Shown: positions 50,082 through 61,098, numbered from the stretch's first letter. The stretch is 64,000 bases of DNA from Lunularia cruciata (GCA_948567375.1 OX419758.1:36213001-36277000); one strand, 5' to 3'. Numbers and translations are program-made. Notes: a model not told the origin generated them from the letters alone.

Positions 50082-51004
50082 GAGTGGCATTCACAGTCAG
50101 ATGTTGTTTAGTGCTCATTATTTCTGAGAACAGATAAAGCAAAGTGCTGTGAAGTAGTGCTCGTTGTTTGAGCTTGATTCCGAGTATCAACTTCGTGTCT
50201 ATGTTTGTGAGTGTGTGAAGAATTTTGAAGTGCAAGTCAGAGTGTTTGTTGGATGTTGGATTCCAAAGCCTTGATCTTCATTCTGTGTGTTTGATCCTAA
50301 GTGAAGTGCAATCGAAGCAATGCCTTGACAGATCTGAGAGGAATTGTAGTGTTGGTAGTATTCTGCATTTGTGAGTGCAGTGCGAAGTTGATGTGAAGCA
50401 ATTTAGATCAAGGAAGTTGTGCCTTCAGTGGAGGGGTGGAACACAATTCTGAGGTGAAGTCGTTTTGCAATGAAGATCCGTTTTAAGGAGAGCCTGAATC
50501 ATCACAATCAAGATTGTTTGGAAAGAATTGAAGGATTTGTGATTTAGGAGTGTTAATTTGTGACAAGACTGCGAGTCAGTGCTTGTTACTCTCTTCTGGG
50601 TGTGGTTTCTACCTGAGAGACTAAAGAAGAACTCAAGAAGAACTGAAATTGTTACTTTGCTTTGTATTTGGACATTTCTGACTCGTATCTCTGCGGGAAC
50701 GAACTTTACTTACCCGATTACCACAGAAGTGATATTTGCCGGGTTGTCACAACACACTAAAATAAAAAATAGTGGTGCTCATCTTTTCTACTTCCTCTAA
50801 AGTAAGGTCTCCTCTATATCTTAGCTATGACTAACTTTAGTTAACCATGACTAATATAGAACCATCCTTTATCTCTATATAAATAATATCTCTTAAGTAC
50901 TTGTAATACCAAGCTAAATATCACAATACCACACACATGCACAAATGGGTGCTACATTCACCCCCGGACTAAGTTTTCACTTTGTCCTCAAAGTGAAGGC
51001 CTCT

Positions 51005-52526
51005 CTACCTTCTATGGTACATCTTCAACTTATCATGGTTAATCCTATCAAAGTGTCTTCCTCCCAACTCCTTGAGATCATAGGTGTAATTGCCCCACAC
51101 CTTCTCTACTATGAAAGGTCCAAAGTACTTAGGCAAAAACTTCTTTTGCACTCTCTTGAATCAAATGGAATCAAACAACATTACCCAATCACCTTCTTTG
51201 AAAGGCTCCACCTTCTTCTTGCCTTGCCTCTTGTCATACCTCTCCTTTTTTTTCCTTTGGGCTTGCTCCACTTGAACCATAGCAACTGCTCTTGCCTCTT
51301 CCAACTCCATGAGTTGATCCTTCCTTGTGCTTTCTTCAATCTCCTATGAATGCTTTGGAAGGTAGGAAGATCAAAGTGAATAGGTAAGGTAGACTCAATA
51401 CCATACACCAATTGAAATGGAGAATATTTGTGGAAGTCTTCATGGTTGTCCTATACTCCTACAAAACTGCATGAATCCTCTTGTCCCCATGATGTTTAGC
51501 CCCCTCCATTTCTGCATCTTTGGCTAACATCATGCACAAGGTCTGATTGGTTCTCTCTACCAAGCCATTGGAATTTGGCTTATAGGATGTAGTTACTCTA
51601 TGTGTGATAGAGAAATGTCGTAGCATGGCTGTAGTAATGCTTCCTGTAAACTCTCCTCCTCTATCAAAAACCAACTCCAAAGGGCATCCAAACCTAGTGA
51701 TAATGCGTTCATAAAGAAATCTACCCACTTCATCTTCATTCTTGTCCCTCAATGGTCTAGCCTCAACCCACTTGGTAAGGTAATCAGTAACTACCACAAT
51801 GTACCAATTGTTCCTTGGGGTTCTATTGAGAGGTCCTACAAAATCAATTCCCCACTTCTCAAAAGGTCCTAGCAATGGAATTGATCTAAGTGGTGGAGTG
51901 GATGAAGACTTTCTAGCAAAAGCTTGACAAACATGACAAGTTTTGCAATAATCAAGACAATCCTTGAAAATCCCTCTCCAATGGTAACCTGCATCTAGAA
52001 TCTTGAAAGCAGTCACCTTTCTTGCAAAGTGTCCTCCACATACTAAACCTTCATGAAACTCCTTTATGAGTAGGATAGACTCTTCCTTACCCACTGCTCT
52101 TTGAAGTAGACCATCTGCTCCTTGGTGAAAAAGAATATCCTCCACCATTGTGTAAGGTCTAGATCTTGCTGCAAGGGCCTTCCTCTCCCTAGCATGCATC
52201 CCTTCTGGATAGTTACCTCTTGTCACAAAATCCACAATCTCCTTGTACTCCATTGGAATCTCTTGAGTGACTGAGATTGTCATGAGCTCCTCATCCGGGA
52301 AGGAATCATCCACTGGCTCATCTCCATCATGATCATAGGCTCTAGATAACAAATCAGCATTTGCATGTTTCTTTCCTGGCCTATCCTCAATTGTGTAGTC
52401 ATACTCAGACAAGAGTATCATCCACCTTGCTAGTCTCCCTTCAACATTAGGCTTGATGAAGATGTACTTCAAAGCCTTGTGATCCGTGACAATTGTGGCT
52501 TTCCCTCCAATCAAGTAGTGTCTAAA
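51005..52526 (-). pseudogene. G1 pol: RNase H C-terminal part and integrase
   Basis: On the minus strand this continues the RNase H broken by X15 (HYLIGGKATIVTDHKALKYI, then HANADLLSR). The integrase follows: a zinc-binding HHCC domain (HEGLVCGGHFARK..CKTCHVC), and a catalytic core with WGIDFVGPL (first D), FDRGGEF (second D) and NSNGLVERTNQT (E). A TAG near 51459 replaces a tryptophan codon, and a frameshift near 51420 leads to VYGIESTLP. The end carries a GPY/F motif (KYFGPFIVEKVWGNYTYDL) and stops at 51005. There is no chromodomain. The catalytic D, D and E residues are present. Confidence 0.88.
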
Positions 52527-52939
52527 TGTAGTGCCCACATTTTTTGTTTTTTTCAAAATAAAGGAGAAGAAGTGTATAGAGAAGTCGGATTGTGCTTGTA
52601 TGGCCAAAGAAGGCAAAGAAAATTGTCTTTGGGATGAAACCCGAAGTAAAGTGACTTTGGGTCATAAGGCAAAGTACTCAGAAATGCCTTGTCAGCATAC
52701 AATATGAAGTAGATTGTCTTTGGATCAGGGGGAGCTCAACTCGAGGCGAAGATAGTCTAACAACCTTTCGTCGGGGCGAGAAATTCAAGAAGAGGCCGTT
52801 TCAAAACTGGCGGCTCATACCCGTGAAGGTTGATTGACAGTGACAGGTGCATGCCGGAGGTGTGATTTCTTGGTAGAAACTCAAAGTGACGGAAGACAAA
52901 GAAGTGCAACTCTATAAAAATCAAAACTGCAACGACAAA

Positions 52940-55499
52940 ATGTCGAGCAATTTTCCTTCGCCGTTGAGGAGTCGTCTTGCAGGTGATCGGAGAAAGGGAA
53001 ATAAAGTTGGACTCGGGTTAGTGCGCAAGGGAGAAGTCACGAGAGAGAAATCGAGAGATAGTAAGAAAGCAGAAGAGATGGGAGGAGGGAAAAAGAACTC
53101 CAAATTTGCAATGAGAAATCATGCAATTTGGAGATTAGATGTAGTAGCGAGGATCGAAGTCTTGAGCCGACTTTGGATCACCTTTCTAGCATGGAACTGG
53201 AACGTAAGTTTTCCAGGATTCATGACAAAAATCATCAAGAGTAAGTGTCTCGATGGTCCCGAGGAAGAAAGGAAGAGAGGAAATCCGGCTCGCTGGACAG
53301 AGTCGGATTGGAGACTCGTACTTGGGAAGGAGGCGGGTTCGGAGCAGGGAGCCACGTTCTTGGGGAAAGGAGAGATAGCCCAAGAAACGTAGGAGGTGAG
53401 AGATGCCTTCTCGTCAAAGAGAACGAAGAATGGATACAAGGTAGAAAGTTACAAAGATCCTGTCAAGAGACAAATTGTGAGTGCTTTGATGCCAATCCTG
53501 AAGCCGGAGAGAACAACTTATGTGATGAAACATCAAGCGGTGTTCTTTCTCAAATTGTTTGCAGGAGAATCAATTAATTGGGCGAGGTGTTTTCACGGGA
53601 GAACAAGGCAGATGGTGTGGAATCTACGGGATAAGTCACCTCCACATTACATTGTGCCATTTGCGGCGCACTTCTACCTCGGGCTCAATTTGCTGACCTC
53701 GGTGGAGCAAAATTGGATGGTGTCGCACTTCCATCCGGATGTGCGAAAGGAAGTCGATGTCGAGGAGCAGCAATACATTCTCCAAATCCAGAGCACGGAC
53801 GACTACTATGCAAAGACAGGGAAAAACATGGAGGTCGTAGTAAGTACCCCGACAAAGAAGAGAACTCGGCAAGCAAAAGCCAAAGAAAACAAGAAACCTT
53901 GGAAGATGCAGAAAAATAACCCGAGGCAAGGAATGGTGGTGATTGAGTCAGAAGATGAAGACTCAGAAGGCAAGGCCGAGCTCAAGACTGAGGACTCGGA
54001 ACATGAGGAGGAACCTGAGCTAACACTGCAGAGCGGAGATGCTAGCAGTGACAATGGGGACGGTGGAGAAATGACCTCGGCGCCAGCAGCTGAAGAATAC
54101 GAAGAAGAAGTAGAAGCTGAAGACAATGCGGCGCTGGAACACAAAGTACCGGTGCTTGAGGAGAAGAAGATTGCAGTACAACGAGGAGTTTGCTCAAGAC
54201 GTAAGGCGAAGTGTGAGGCGGGGCCGAGTAGAGTGAAGGAAGAGGCAGAAGACAGCTTGGGTAGTGAGGCATCAATCCCGATACGAAGACTTCAGAGAAG
54301 AAGGCGCGTATCAGGAGAACACAAGGAGAAACAAGAAATTACTCCGCGGGAGGAAGAAGTTGCCAGTGAGGGAACAGAGTACCTGCGAGAGGTAATGTGC
54401 CCGCTGTTGGTGAAGTTGGAGCAAAAGAAGAAGGAGATGCAGTCGACTTGTCCAGAAGTAAAGACTGTATTGCAGGTGGTAGCAAGATTAGAAGAGGAGA
54501 AATCGGAGTTGAAGAGGCATATGACCCGAGGTGAGAAGCAGAGAAGTACTACGAGCGGAAGCAGTAGAGAGAAGTCAGGCAATCAAAGAACTGAAGAGAG
54601 AAGTGAGCTATTGAGAGGATCATGCGAGGAAGAGTGACATTGCAAGGGAGAGACAGGTAGCGGAGCATGAAATCTTGAAGCAGCAGTTTGCTGATTCAAG
54701 AGTAGAGCTTATCCATGCTATGGCAAGGGTAGCATCGAAGGAACAAGAGCTCGATCGAGTGATGGAGAGTATGGAGGAGAAGAAGCAACTCTGGCAAAGA
54801 GAGTTGTCTGTGCGGTATAGAGAAGAAGAGAGATTACGAGAGTTACTTTGTAATCAGGAAGAGAAAGTTGTACAGAAAGAGAAAGAGAAGGAAGCGGTGA
54901 AAGCCAAGTTTGAGGAAGAGTTGGCAATGTACAGAGAGGAATGGCTTGCAGATCGAGAACGAGAACGAAAGACAAGATTGGAGCCATTGAAAGAGATAGT
55001 CCTCAGAGTGAATGCAATGTTAAGTACAGAAGCCAACGTTCGAATTGAAGAAGCGCGATTGCACGAGTTGAAGTTGTTGGTGCAAGAGACGAGGCAAAGA
55101 CAAGCAAAGGACACGGAGATGAATGCCTTGTTAATAAAACTAAGAACTCGTGTAGATAGAAAGGTGTTAGAAGTAGAGGAGAACATTTCAATTAGATTAG
55201 ACTTAGTCAAAATAGAGTTAGAAAAGCTTCGGAAAGATGTTAAGGCAAAACCCGAAGTAGATACCATAGGAATCCAAATGTCTTCGGAGTTGCCTTCAGA
55301 GACATTAGAGAAGAGTGGGTCAGGAGATAAGGAGTTAGATAGATTACCCACTAGTGCAATTTCAGATCAGGAAAGAGAATTGCTGGATCTGGTCGAAGAA
55401 GTAGGAGATGTGAAACCCAAGGAAAATGTAGTAGGAAGTAAGATTACTTCGGGTTTGGGTTTGAAAGCTGAGGAAGAAGTAGACATCGGATCAAAGTAG
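52940..55499 (+). pseudogene. X-protein gene, best preserved (X15)
   Basis: From ATG at 52940-52942 (MSSNF) to the stop at 55497-55499. Only three lesions stand out: TAG at 53390 for a consensus CAG, a 2-base deletion near 54540, and a CGA-to-TGA stop near 54613. Open pieces are 52940-53389, 53396-54540 and 54675-55499 (274 codons). Residues about 1-130 are basic then tryptophan-rich (WITFLAWNWNVSFPGFM). Residues about 150-310 are a second globular block (VFFLKLFAGESINWARCF; HYIVPFAAHFYLGLNLL). Then come an acidic serine/glutamate linker, a basic patch (RRLQRRRR) and a coiled coil of nearly 400 residues. Function unknown. Structural, gag-accessory or regulatory roles are all possible. Confidence 0.8.
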
Positions 55500-55614
55500 A
55501 AACTGATTTGAGATTTGAAGGGGCAGATATGAAGAGGTGCATTGTCATTTCGGATCTGCAGGTTAGAACAGTTGTTGTAGAATGGTATAGATGTTAGAAC
55601 TATCGATTGTTCAC

Positions 55615-55621
55615 TATTTAA
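55615..55621 (+). promoter_or_regulatory. TATTTAA box of X15
   Basis: TATTTAA lies 116 bases after the X gene stop, with the same CACTATTTAAGAGTGGCAT context as X14. It leaves about 670 bp between the box and the end of the unit. Confidence 0.5.
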
Positions 55622-56295
55622 GAGTGGCATTTGCAAGAAAATGTTGTTCAGTGCTCATAATTCTTGAGAATAGATAAAGCAAAGTGCTGTGAAGCAGTGC
55701 TCGTTGCTTGAGCTTGATTTTGAGTATCAATTTCGCAATTGTGTTTGTGAGTGTGTGGAGAAATTCAAAGTGCAAGTCGGAGTGCTTGTTGGATGTTGGA
55801 TTCCACAGCCTTGATCTTCATTCTGTGTGTTTGATCCTAAGTGAAGTGCAATCGAAGCAATGCCTTGACAGATCTGAGAGGAATTGTAGTGTTGGTAGTA
55901 TTCTGCATTTGTGAGTACAGTGCGAAGTTGATGTGAAGCAATTTCAATTGAGGAAGTTGTGCCTTCAATGGAGAGGTGGAACACAATTCTGAGGTGAAGT
56001 CATTTTGCAGTGAAGTGCCATTTTCGGGAGAGCTTGAATCATCACAATCAAGATTGTTTGGAAAGAATTGAAGGATTTGTGATTAAGGAGTGTTAATTTG
56101 TGACAAGACTGCGAGTCAGTGCTTGTTACTCTCTTCTGGGTGTGGTTTCTACCTGAGAGACTAAGAAGAACTCAAGAAGAACTGAAATTGTTACTTTGCT
56201 TTGTGTTTGGACATTTCTGACTTGTATCTCTGCGGGAACAAACTTTACTTACCCGATTACCGCAAAAGTGATATTTGCCGGGTTGTCACACTAAA

Positions 56296-57807
56296 CTTCT
56301 TGAGACCAAAGATCACTGCCAACCCTTCTCTCTCCATGACAGAGTAGTTCTTCTCTGCTGAAACCATCTGCCTACTAGCATAAGCTATTGGATGATCATG
56401 CCCATCTTGGTCTAATTGACTAAGAGTGCATCCTATAGCTACATTAGAAGCAACAATGTAGAGGATGAAAGGCTTACTCCAATCAGGTTTAGCAAGAATT
56501 GGAGCTACAATAAGGGATTGCTTGAGCTCCTCAAAAGCTTTGAGAGCCTCCTTGTCTTCCAAAATCACCATGTAATCTACACCCTTCTTCATGTAGATGG
56601 TCAATGCATAAGCCTTGTTTGAAAATGAGAAGATGAACCTCCTATAGTATCCAACCATCCCCAAGAATTGACGTAACTTTGTCAAGCTTGAAGGAAATGG
56701 AAGGTCTGAGATTTTCCTCACCTTCTCAGGATCAACTGCTATTCCATCCTTGGAGATGATGTGCCCCAAAAGTAGACCTTCTTCACATCCAAAAATGCAC
56801 TTTTCTGGGTTGAGTGATGCATTTGCCTCATCCAAGCGTTGCAAGACTTTGATTAGGTGCTCAAAGTGCTCCTCCTTGCTCCCATAGACACAAAAGTCAT
56901 CAATGAAGTCTCTCACAAATTTCCCAATGAAAGGTTCAAATACCTTGTTCATGAACCATTGGAATGTGGCTAGAGCATTGCAAAGCCCAAAAGGCATGAC
57001 CTAGAAAGTGTAAGTTCTCCAAGGTGTGGTGAATGTGGTGAGTTGTTGATGCTCTGGTGCAATCTTGATTTGGTTATATCCACTATAACCATCTCCAAAA
57101 CTATACCTCTCATGACCTGCAACCTCCTCCAAGATCTCATTAATGAATGGCAATGGGTAGTAGTTCTTCTTGGTAACAGCATTAAGCTTCTTGTAATCCA
57201 CACATACCCGAAGCTTGCCATTCTTTTTCTTCACAATGACAATTGGAGACACCCATTCTGAATTCTCCACCTCAAAGATAAATCCAGCCTCCTTGAGCTT
57301 ATCAATCTCCTCCTTCACAACCAAAGATATTGGTGGGCTAATGCAACGTTGCTTTTGGCGGATTGGTCTTGCATGTGACTCCACCTCTATCTTGTGCTCC
57401 TCCAAGGTGGCTTCCTTCAAATCCTTGTAACTAAAAGCAAACACATGGATGAACTTGCAGAAAATCTCCTCAAATCTCACCTTCTCCTCCTTGGTAACAT
57501 TTGGGCCATACTTGAGGGTAGCTAACCTTCTCTCTACCTCCTCAAGTGTCAATGGTGATTTGTCTGGGTCCTTCAAAACCTCTGGCTTAGGTGCAAAATC
57601 CATAGCACACAAGGGATACACATCTGAATCAGATTCAGATTCATCCTCCTCCGTGGAAGTCTCCTCCTCCATGCTTGTGTCCACACCTGAAGCTCCTTCT
57701 TCAGAATTTGATTCCCAATAATCAGAAGATGGTGTATCTGAGTGTGAAGTGTTGGTGGTGTTAGTCACAGGAACTGTGACTCTATGGTTTGATGGCCCAA
57801 TCCTCAA
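56296..57807 (-). pseudogene. G1 pol: reverse transcriptase and RNase H N-terminal part
   Basis: Same minus-strand frame as the gag piece. It begins with an acidic spacer, then the RT: LKEAGFIFEVENSEWVSPIV, VCVDYKKLNAVTKKNYYPLP and a TAG at 57000. MPFGLCNALATFQ follows, then the catalytic box RDFIDDFCVYG (both aspartates intact), LLLGHIISKDGI and LRQFLGMVGYYRRFI. RNase H begins ILYIVASNVAIGCTLSQ and continues to MEREGLAVIFGLKKF, where X15 interrupts it. The stop at 57000 and the X15 insertion inactivate this copy. Confidence 0.9.
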
Positions 57808-57960
57808 GTACCCTTTGTGCCATCAATCAGTTGTGCATGCTGCTCTCAACCATGGCCTCCCAAGAAGTAAGTCATAGCTTGAATCCTTCAAGACTTGGAA
57901 AGTCATGAGATTTTGAACTCCCATAATTGAAACTACCACTTTATCCATCACCCCTACTGG

Positions 57961-59547
57961 TCAAACTTGTTGCTTGTTTTCCATGCTCACCACAAATGTT
58001 GAAGGTCTTGAGGGTATCATACCCAGCTTCTTCATCAACCTTTCTGACATGGCTTTTACTGTTGATCCTCCATCAACCAATGCATCCTTGATGTTGTGAC
58101 CATTCACTCTCACATCAATCTTGGAGGCATATTCACAAGCCTCCCATGGTACTGGCTTGGCATCCACCACTCCCATTGATACTGGAGCTTTTGCCTTCTT
58201 CTTCTTCTTGCTCCTTGTAGAACTCAAACCACCTCTAAGCTCCTTTCTCAAGGTAGGGTTCAAAGCAATCAATTGGCCTTCTGTGATGTTAGCCTTGTGA
58301 CTACCAACATCCTCTAACACATTGTAGTTCCATTGTTGCTTTGAAATCAAGAAATCCTCCATCCCCAACTTCTTCCTTGGAGTTTTTGTTGTTGATGATG
58401 TTGAGGTGCAAGTGCTCCTAGTAGACATAGGAGTATCCTTGCTTGAATTAAATCCTTGAGAAGAGTGAACATCCTCTGCAAAACAAGCTCTCTTCTTCTC
58501 TTGTGCCAAAAGCTCCAAATTAAGACCCTTGGAGTTTGAGCACTCTCCCTTCTCATACTTACTCTCAACCACATCTATGGATGCTATCCCCTTACCTTTG
58601 TTGGGATTAGGAGCCACTTGGGTTTCACTACGTCCCTCTTTCCCTCTATTGGCTCCCTCATAACCCCTTCCTCCATGGTAAGTGGAATTTGGGCAATTCC
58701 TTTGGATATGGCCTCTTCCTCCACAACCAAAACAATTTCTATCATTGAAATTGTTGGCTGGTTGGCCTCCTCTATATGGATAGTTTCCATAACTCCTAGG
58801 CCCTCTCCCTACATTCTGATCCACCTCTCTCTTCTCCCATAGTTGCACCACATTGATCTTGAGATCCGCAAGTTGTTTTGTGATGGTTTGAAGTGGATCC
58901 TTTGGTGGAGGTGCAAGAACTGGAGCAACTACTACTTGTGGTGCAACCCTTGCCACCAAAGTATTAGAAGTTCCACCATACTTGTAGCATTGAGGAGGAT
59001 GCACCACCAAATCACTCTCATCTCCTTCCAAACTCTCCTCCATACGAATTGCGATCTTGATAGCTTCAACCTTGGAAGAAGGTTTCTCATATCTCACCTT
59101 GCTTCTAATTTGTGGTCTCAACCCTCTCACAAAATTCTTGGTGAGCATGGCCCCTATGCCAATCATTGTAGTCTCCACATCATCCCCACCCTTCCTCAAC
59201 ACTATGCGAAATCTGGACTCCAACTTTTCTACTCTTTCCATATAGACTCTCACTTTCTCTCCATCTCCTTGCTTGAGAAATGTAACCTCACTCATCAATC
59301 TCTCATAACTCTCATCAGGAAGAAAGTTCTCAATGAGTGCTGAAGTCAAAGTCTCCCAAGACTCCTCTTCCCCATCTCCCCACTTAGACTCACTCTTTCC
59401 TCCAAGTGGTATAGGTTTTTGAATCCTCTCAACACTCTCTTCAAATTCTATTGTAAACTCTCTTTTCCTCAAATCCACCCCTAAAATCAGCTCAAACCCT
59501 TGGGGAACCTTGCATAATCTCAATTTCCACTCTTGATGACCCTCCAT
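57961..59547 (-). CDS. G1 Gag-protease polyprotein (528 codons, open)
   Basis: The only long intact frame of a recognised family in the window. ATG at 59545-59547. Residues about 60-190 are a gag core (WETLTSALIENFLPDESYE; VEKLESRFR; FVRGLRPQIRSKVRY). A CCHC zinc knuckle, CFGCGGRGHIQRNC, lies at about residue 270 and is expected to bind genomic RNA. A serine/lysine-rich stretch follows. Near the end is a retropepsin-like motif, DALVDGGSTVKAM, with D-G-G-S in place of the usual D-S/T-G. A TGA at 57961 stops it; the downstream frame is the same and continues LLLGRPWL-type protease sequence into RT, so Gag-Pol was probably one frame and this stop is secondary. Confidence 0.85.
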   Translation of the reverse strand: MEGHQEWKLRLCKVPQGFELILGVDLRKREFTIEFEESVERIQKPIPLGGKSESKWGDGEEESWETLTSALIENFLPDESYERLMSEVTFLKQGDGEKVRVYMERVEKLESRFRIVLRKGGDDVETTMIGIGAMLTKNFVRGLRPQIRSKVRYEKPSSKVEAIKIAIRMEESLEGDESDLVVHPPQCYKYGGTSNTLVARVAPQVVVAPVLAPPPKDPLQTITKQLADLKINVVQLWEKREVDQNVGRGPRSYGNYPYRGGQPANNFNDRNCFGCGGRGHIQRNCPNSTYHGGRGYEGANRGKEGRSETQVAPNPNKGKGIASIDVVESKYEKGECSNSKGLNLELLAQEKKRACFAEDVHSSQGFNSSKDTPMSTRSTCTSTSSTTKTPRKKLGMEDFLISKQQWNYNVLEDVGSHKANITEGQLIALNPTLRKELRGGLSSTRSKKKKKAKAPVSMGVVDAKPVPWEACEYASKIDVRVNGHNIKDALVDGGSTVKAMSERLMKKLGMIPSRPSTFVVSMENKQQV

Positions 59548-60379
59548 GTTCCCAAGATGAATCTAAACACTCAAACATGCTTTTTGTTGATCTCAAACTC
59601 CTCATGCATGAGATCTCCACTCTGCAGAACTGACCCTTCCTCACAATGTCACTCAAAGCTCTCAACTACTATGTCACAGTCCTCTGAAATTTTTCACACT
59701 TGATTAAAACTTTTGGTCGTCCCTCCCTGCAAAATTTCAGATCTTTTCATCAAGCCATTTGGCCTAGACACCTTTCTATTCAGCACCCATATTTCAGATT
59801 TGGTCTGAAAACCACCCCCTTCACTTCAAAAACTCATTACTCCCTACGCAAGAACAATCTCTCTCTAATTTTTGTGGCAGCAGGTAGTACACAATGTACT
59901 TAATTGTTTTCAGAATTTTCAGTACAATTCACTGAAAATTGAAGAAATGGCAGACTCTGTACAATTTTCCAGAGAGCATGCAGTTGCGGGAGCACTTTAC
60001 CCTATCAACTTTCAAAAATTCTAGCCCAGTGCACATAGAAGCTCTCAAAATAAATTTAAGTGTGCTAACTGAAAGATAACCCAAGCTATCATGTGTAGAA
60101 ATCTCAAGTCCAGATCTCAAACTTGAGATTTTGCCCAAAATGACCTTAATCCCAAAAATCTGCAATCCACCTCACACAATCTCTCCAATTCCTCTCATGT
60201 GTACAAGATGTACACAATCACCTCAAAGACATCATAATGAACTACAGGGTATAAAAATGGATCTTGGTTCTCTAACATAAGTTCAGCCCTCTCCTCTCCT
60301 AATGTTCTCTCCAAGTGAGCTCTCATAGCCTCCTTCTGCCTAATGTAGAATTGGACGCGGAACATTATCTTGCCTTCTA
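59548..60379 (-). other. G1 leader between primer site and gag
   Basis: About 830 bp of 5' leader. A small open frame on the minus strand reads from the LTR edge through the primer site to 60195 (GKIMFRVQFYIRQKEAMRAH..). It is not recognised, and I cannot tell whether it is translated or is simply packaging/leader RNA. Confidence 0.5.
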
Positions 60380-60388
60380 GAGAGGTCC

Positions 60389-60406
60389 TGGCAACGGAAC
60401 CAAAAT
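60389..60406 (-). other. Primer binding site of G1
   Basis: Immediately inside the 5' LTR the minus strand reads ATTTTGGTTCCGTTGCCAGG. TGGTTCCGTTGCCAGGAC resembles the tRNA-Asp primer site TGGCGCCGTTGCCGGGGA, with several differences, and starts 3-4 bases after the LTR end. Another tRNA cannot be excluded. Confidence 0.6.
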
Positions 60407-61098
60407 TGTGAGCCGGCCTGTCTTTCACTCAAGATGAACCTCTGATGGCTATTATGGTAGCGCACCATGGACTAAGAAGGCAAAGAACCCGAACTCCATC
60501 ATACTCCTCCAAGGCTAACACTCCAAGACTCAAGACATTGCTCACTAGAGAACTCAATGAGAGAGAGATAGTTGCAAATGAAAAGATGATGAGTACCTCC
60601 TCACCCCTTGTTTATATACTTGTGAAATAGTTACGTACCAAAGTTACTAATTACCGTAGTAACTCAAGTTACTAGACTAAAAATCAAGTAAAGTCAAAAA
60701 GTAGAAAGGAATATCCATTCACATGGGCATATTCCCCTAAGCATATGGTCTTATCTTGACCCAACCACTAAGTCAAGGATTCCTTCACATGGGCTATCCT
60801 TGGACTAAAGAAGAATCCAAAACAAAAAGGCTTGCGGGCCCAAGAGTTCTCAACTCTTTCCTCAAAGCCAAACACCTAGGAATAATACCAAGTCAACACA
60901 CTAAAATCCAAAATAGTGGTGCTCATCTTTTCTCCTTCCTCTAAAGTAAGGTCCCTTCTATCTTAGCTATGACTAACTTTAGTTAACCATGACTAATATA
61001 GAACCATCCTTTATCTCTATATAAATAATATCTCTTAAGTATTTGTAATACCAAGCTAAATATCACAATACCACACATATGCACAAATGGGTGTTACG
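60407..61098 (-). mobile_element. 5' LTR of G1
   Basis: 692-bp LTR, bounded by TGTGAGCCGGCC (60407) and GGGTGTTACG (61098; the terminal A of the family is G here). A TATA box is on the minus strand at 60611-60618. It is nearly the same as the G1 3' LTR where the two can be compared. Confidence 0.9.

Larger units (their letters stand above)
46973..50751 (+). mobile_element. Family X unit, copy X14, complete (solo)
   Basis: Complete plus-strand unit of 3779 bp, TGTGGTGCTCACA at 46973 to GGGTTGTCACA at 50751, with a perfect TSD ACACA (46968-46972 and 50752-50756). Because the target is the 3' LTR of G1 and the uninterrupted sequence is present in the 5' LTR near 60895, the insertion borders are certain. 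Confidence 0.95.
46479..50956 (-). mobile_element. 3' LTR of G1, split by X14
   Basis: LTR segments 46479-46972 and 50757-50956 join across X14 and its TSD ACACA. The outer end is TGTGAGCCGGCC (46479) and the inner end is GGGTGCTACA (50956). A purine-rich tract (CCGGGGGTGAA on the minus strand, about 50958-50968) directly precedes it, as required for plus-strand priming. Confidence 0.88.
52527..56290 (+). mobile_element. Family X unit, copy X15, complete (solo)
   Basis: Complete plus-strand unit of 3764 bp, TGTAGTGCCCACA at 52527 to GGGTTGTCACA at 56290, with a perfect TSD CTAAA (52522-52526 and 56291-56295). It splits the G1 RNase H reading frame: removing the unit and one TSD copy restores an uninterrupted frame across the junction. 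This gives base-level proof of the unit's borders. Confidence 0.96.
46479..61098 (-). mobile_element. Ty3/gypsy retrotransposon G1, nearly complete
   Basis: Minus-strand element in this order: 5' LTR (60407-61098), primer site, leader, gag-protease, RT, RNase H, integrase, polypurine tract and 3' LTR (50956 to 46479). It spans 14.6 kb but is only about 7.1 kb once X14 and X15 are removed. The two LTRs look very similar over the parts I compared, so it is relatively young. It inserted in X13; the flanks (GACAGACC and GGATCTAAGAGG) do not give a clean TSD. Confidence 0.9.

Noticed and set aside
46973-50751. X as a DNA transposon (for example Ginger-like, with TG..CA ends and short TSD)
   Set aside because: The inverted similarity of its ends is only about four bases (TGTG/CACA). 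There is no transposase motif, and a primer-site-like sequence plus gag follow one copy. The LTR reading explains more, though this alternative is not fully excluded.
53806-54144. Serine-rich open frames antisense to the X linker (also 28740-29042 and 48447-48881)
   Set aside because: They are the reverse reading of glutamate- and aspartate-rich codons; their serine bias follows from the sense strand.
52940-55499. X gene as a host coiled-coil gene (kinesin-, SMC- or myosin-like)
   Set aside because: It is present in every X unit, lies inside TSD-bounded insertions and lacks motor or ATPase motifs.
51005-57807. G1 as a chromovirus
   Set aside because: Its integrase ends in a GPY/F motif and stops without a chromodomain, unlike the element at 41786-42964.
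46479-61098. A clean TSD for G1
   Set aside because: The flanks CAGACC and GGATCT do not match exactly. The target can be inferred only from alignment with intact X copies.
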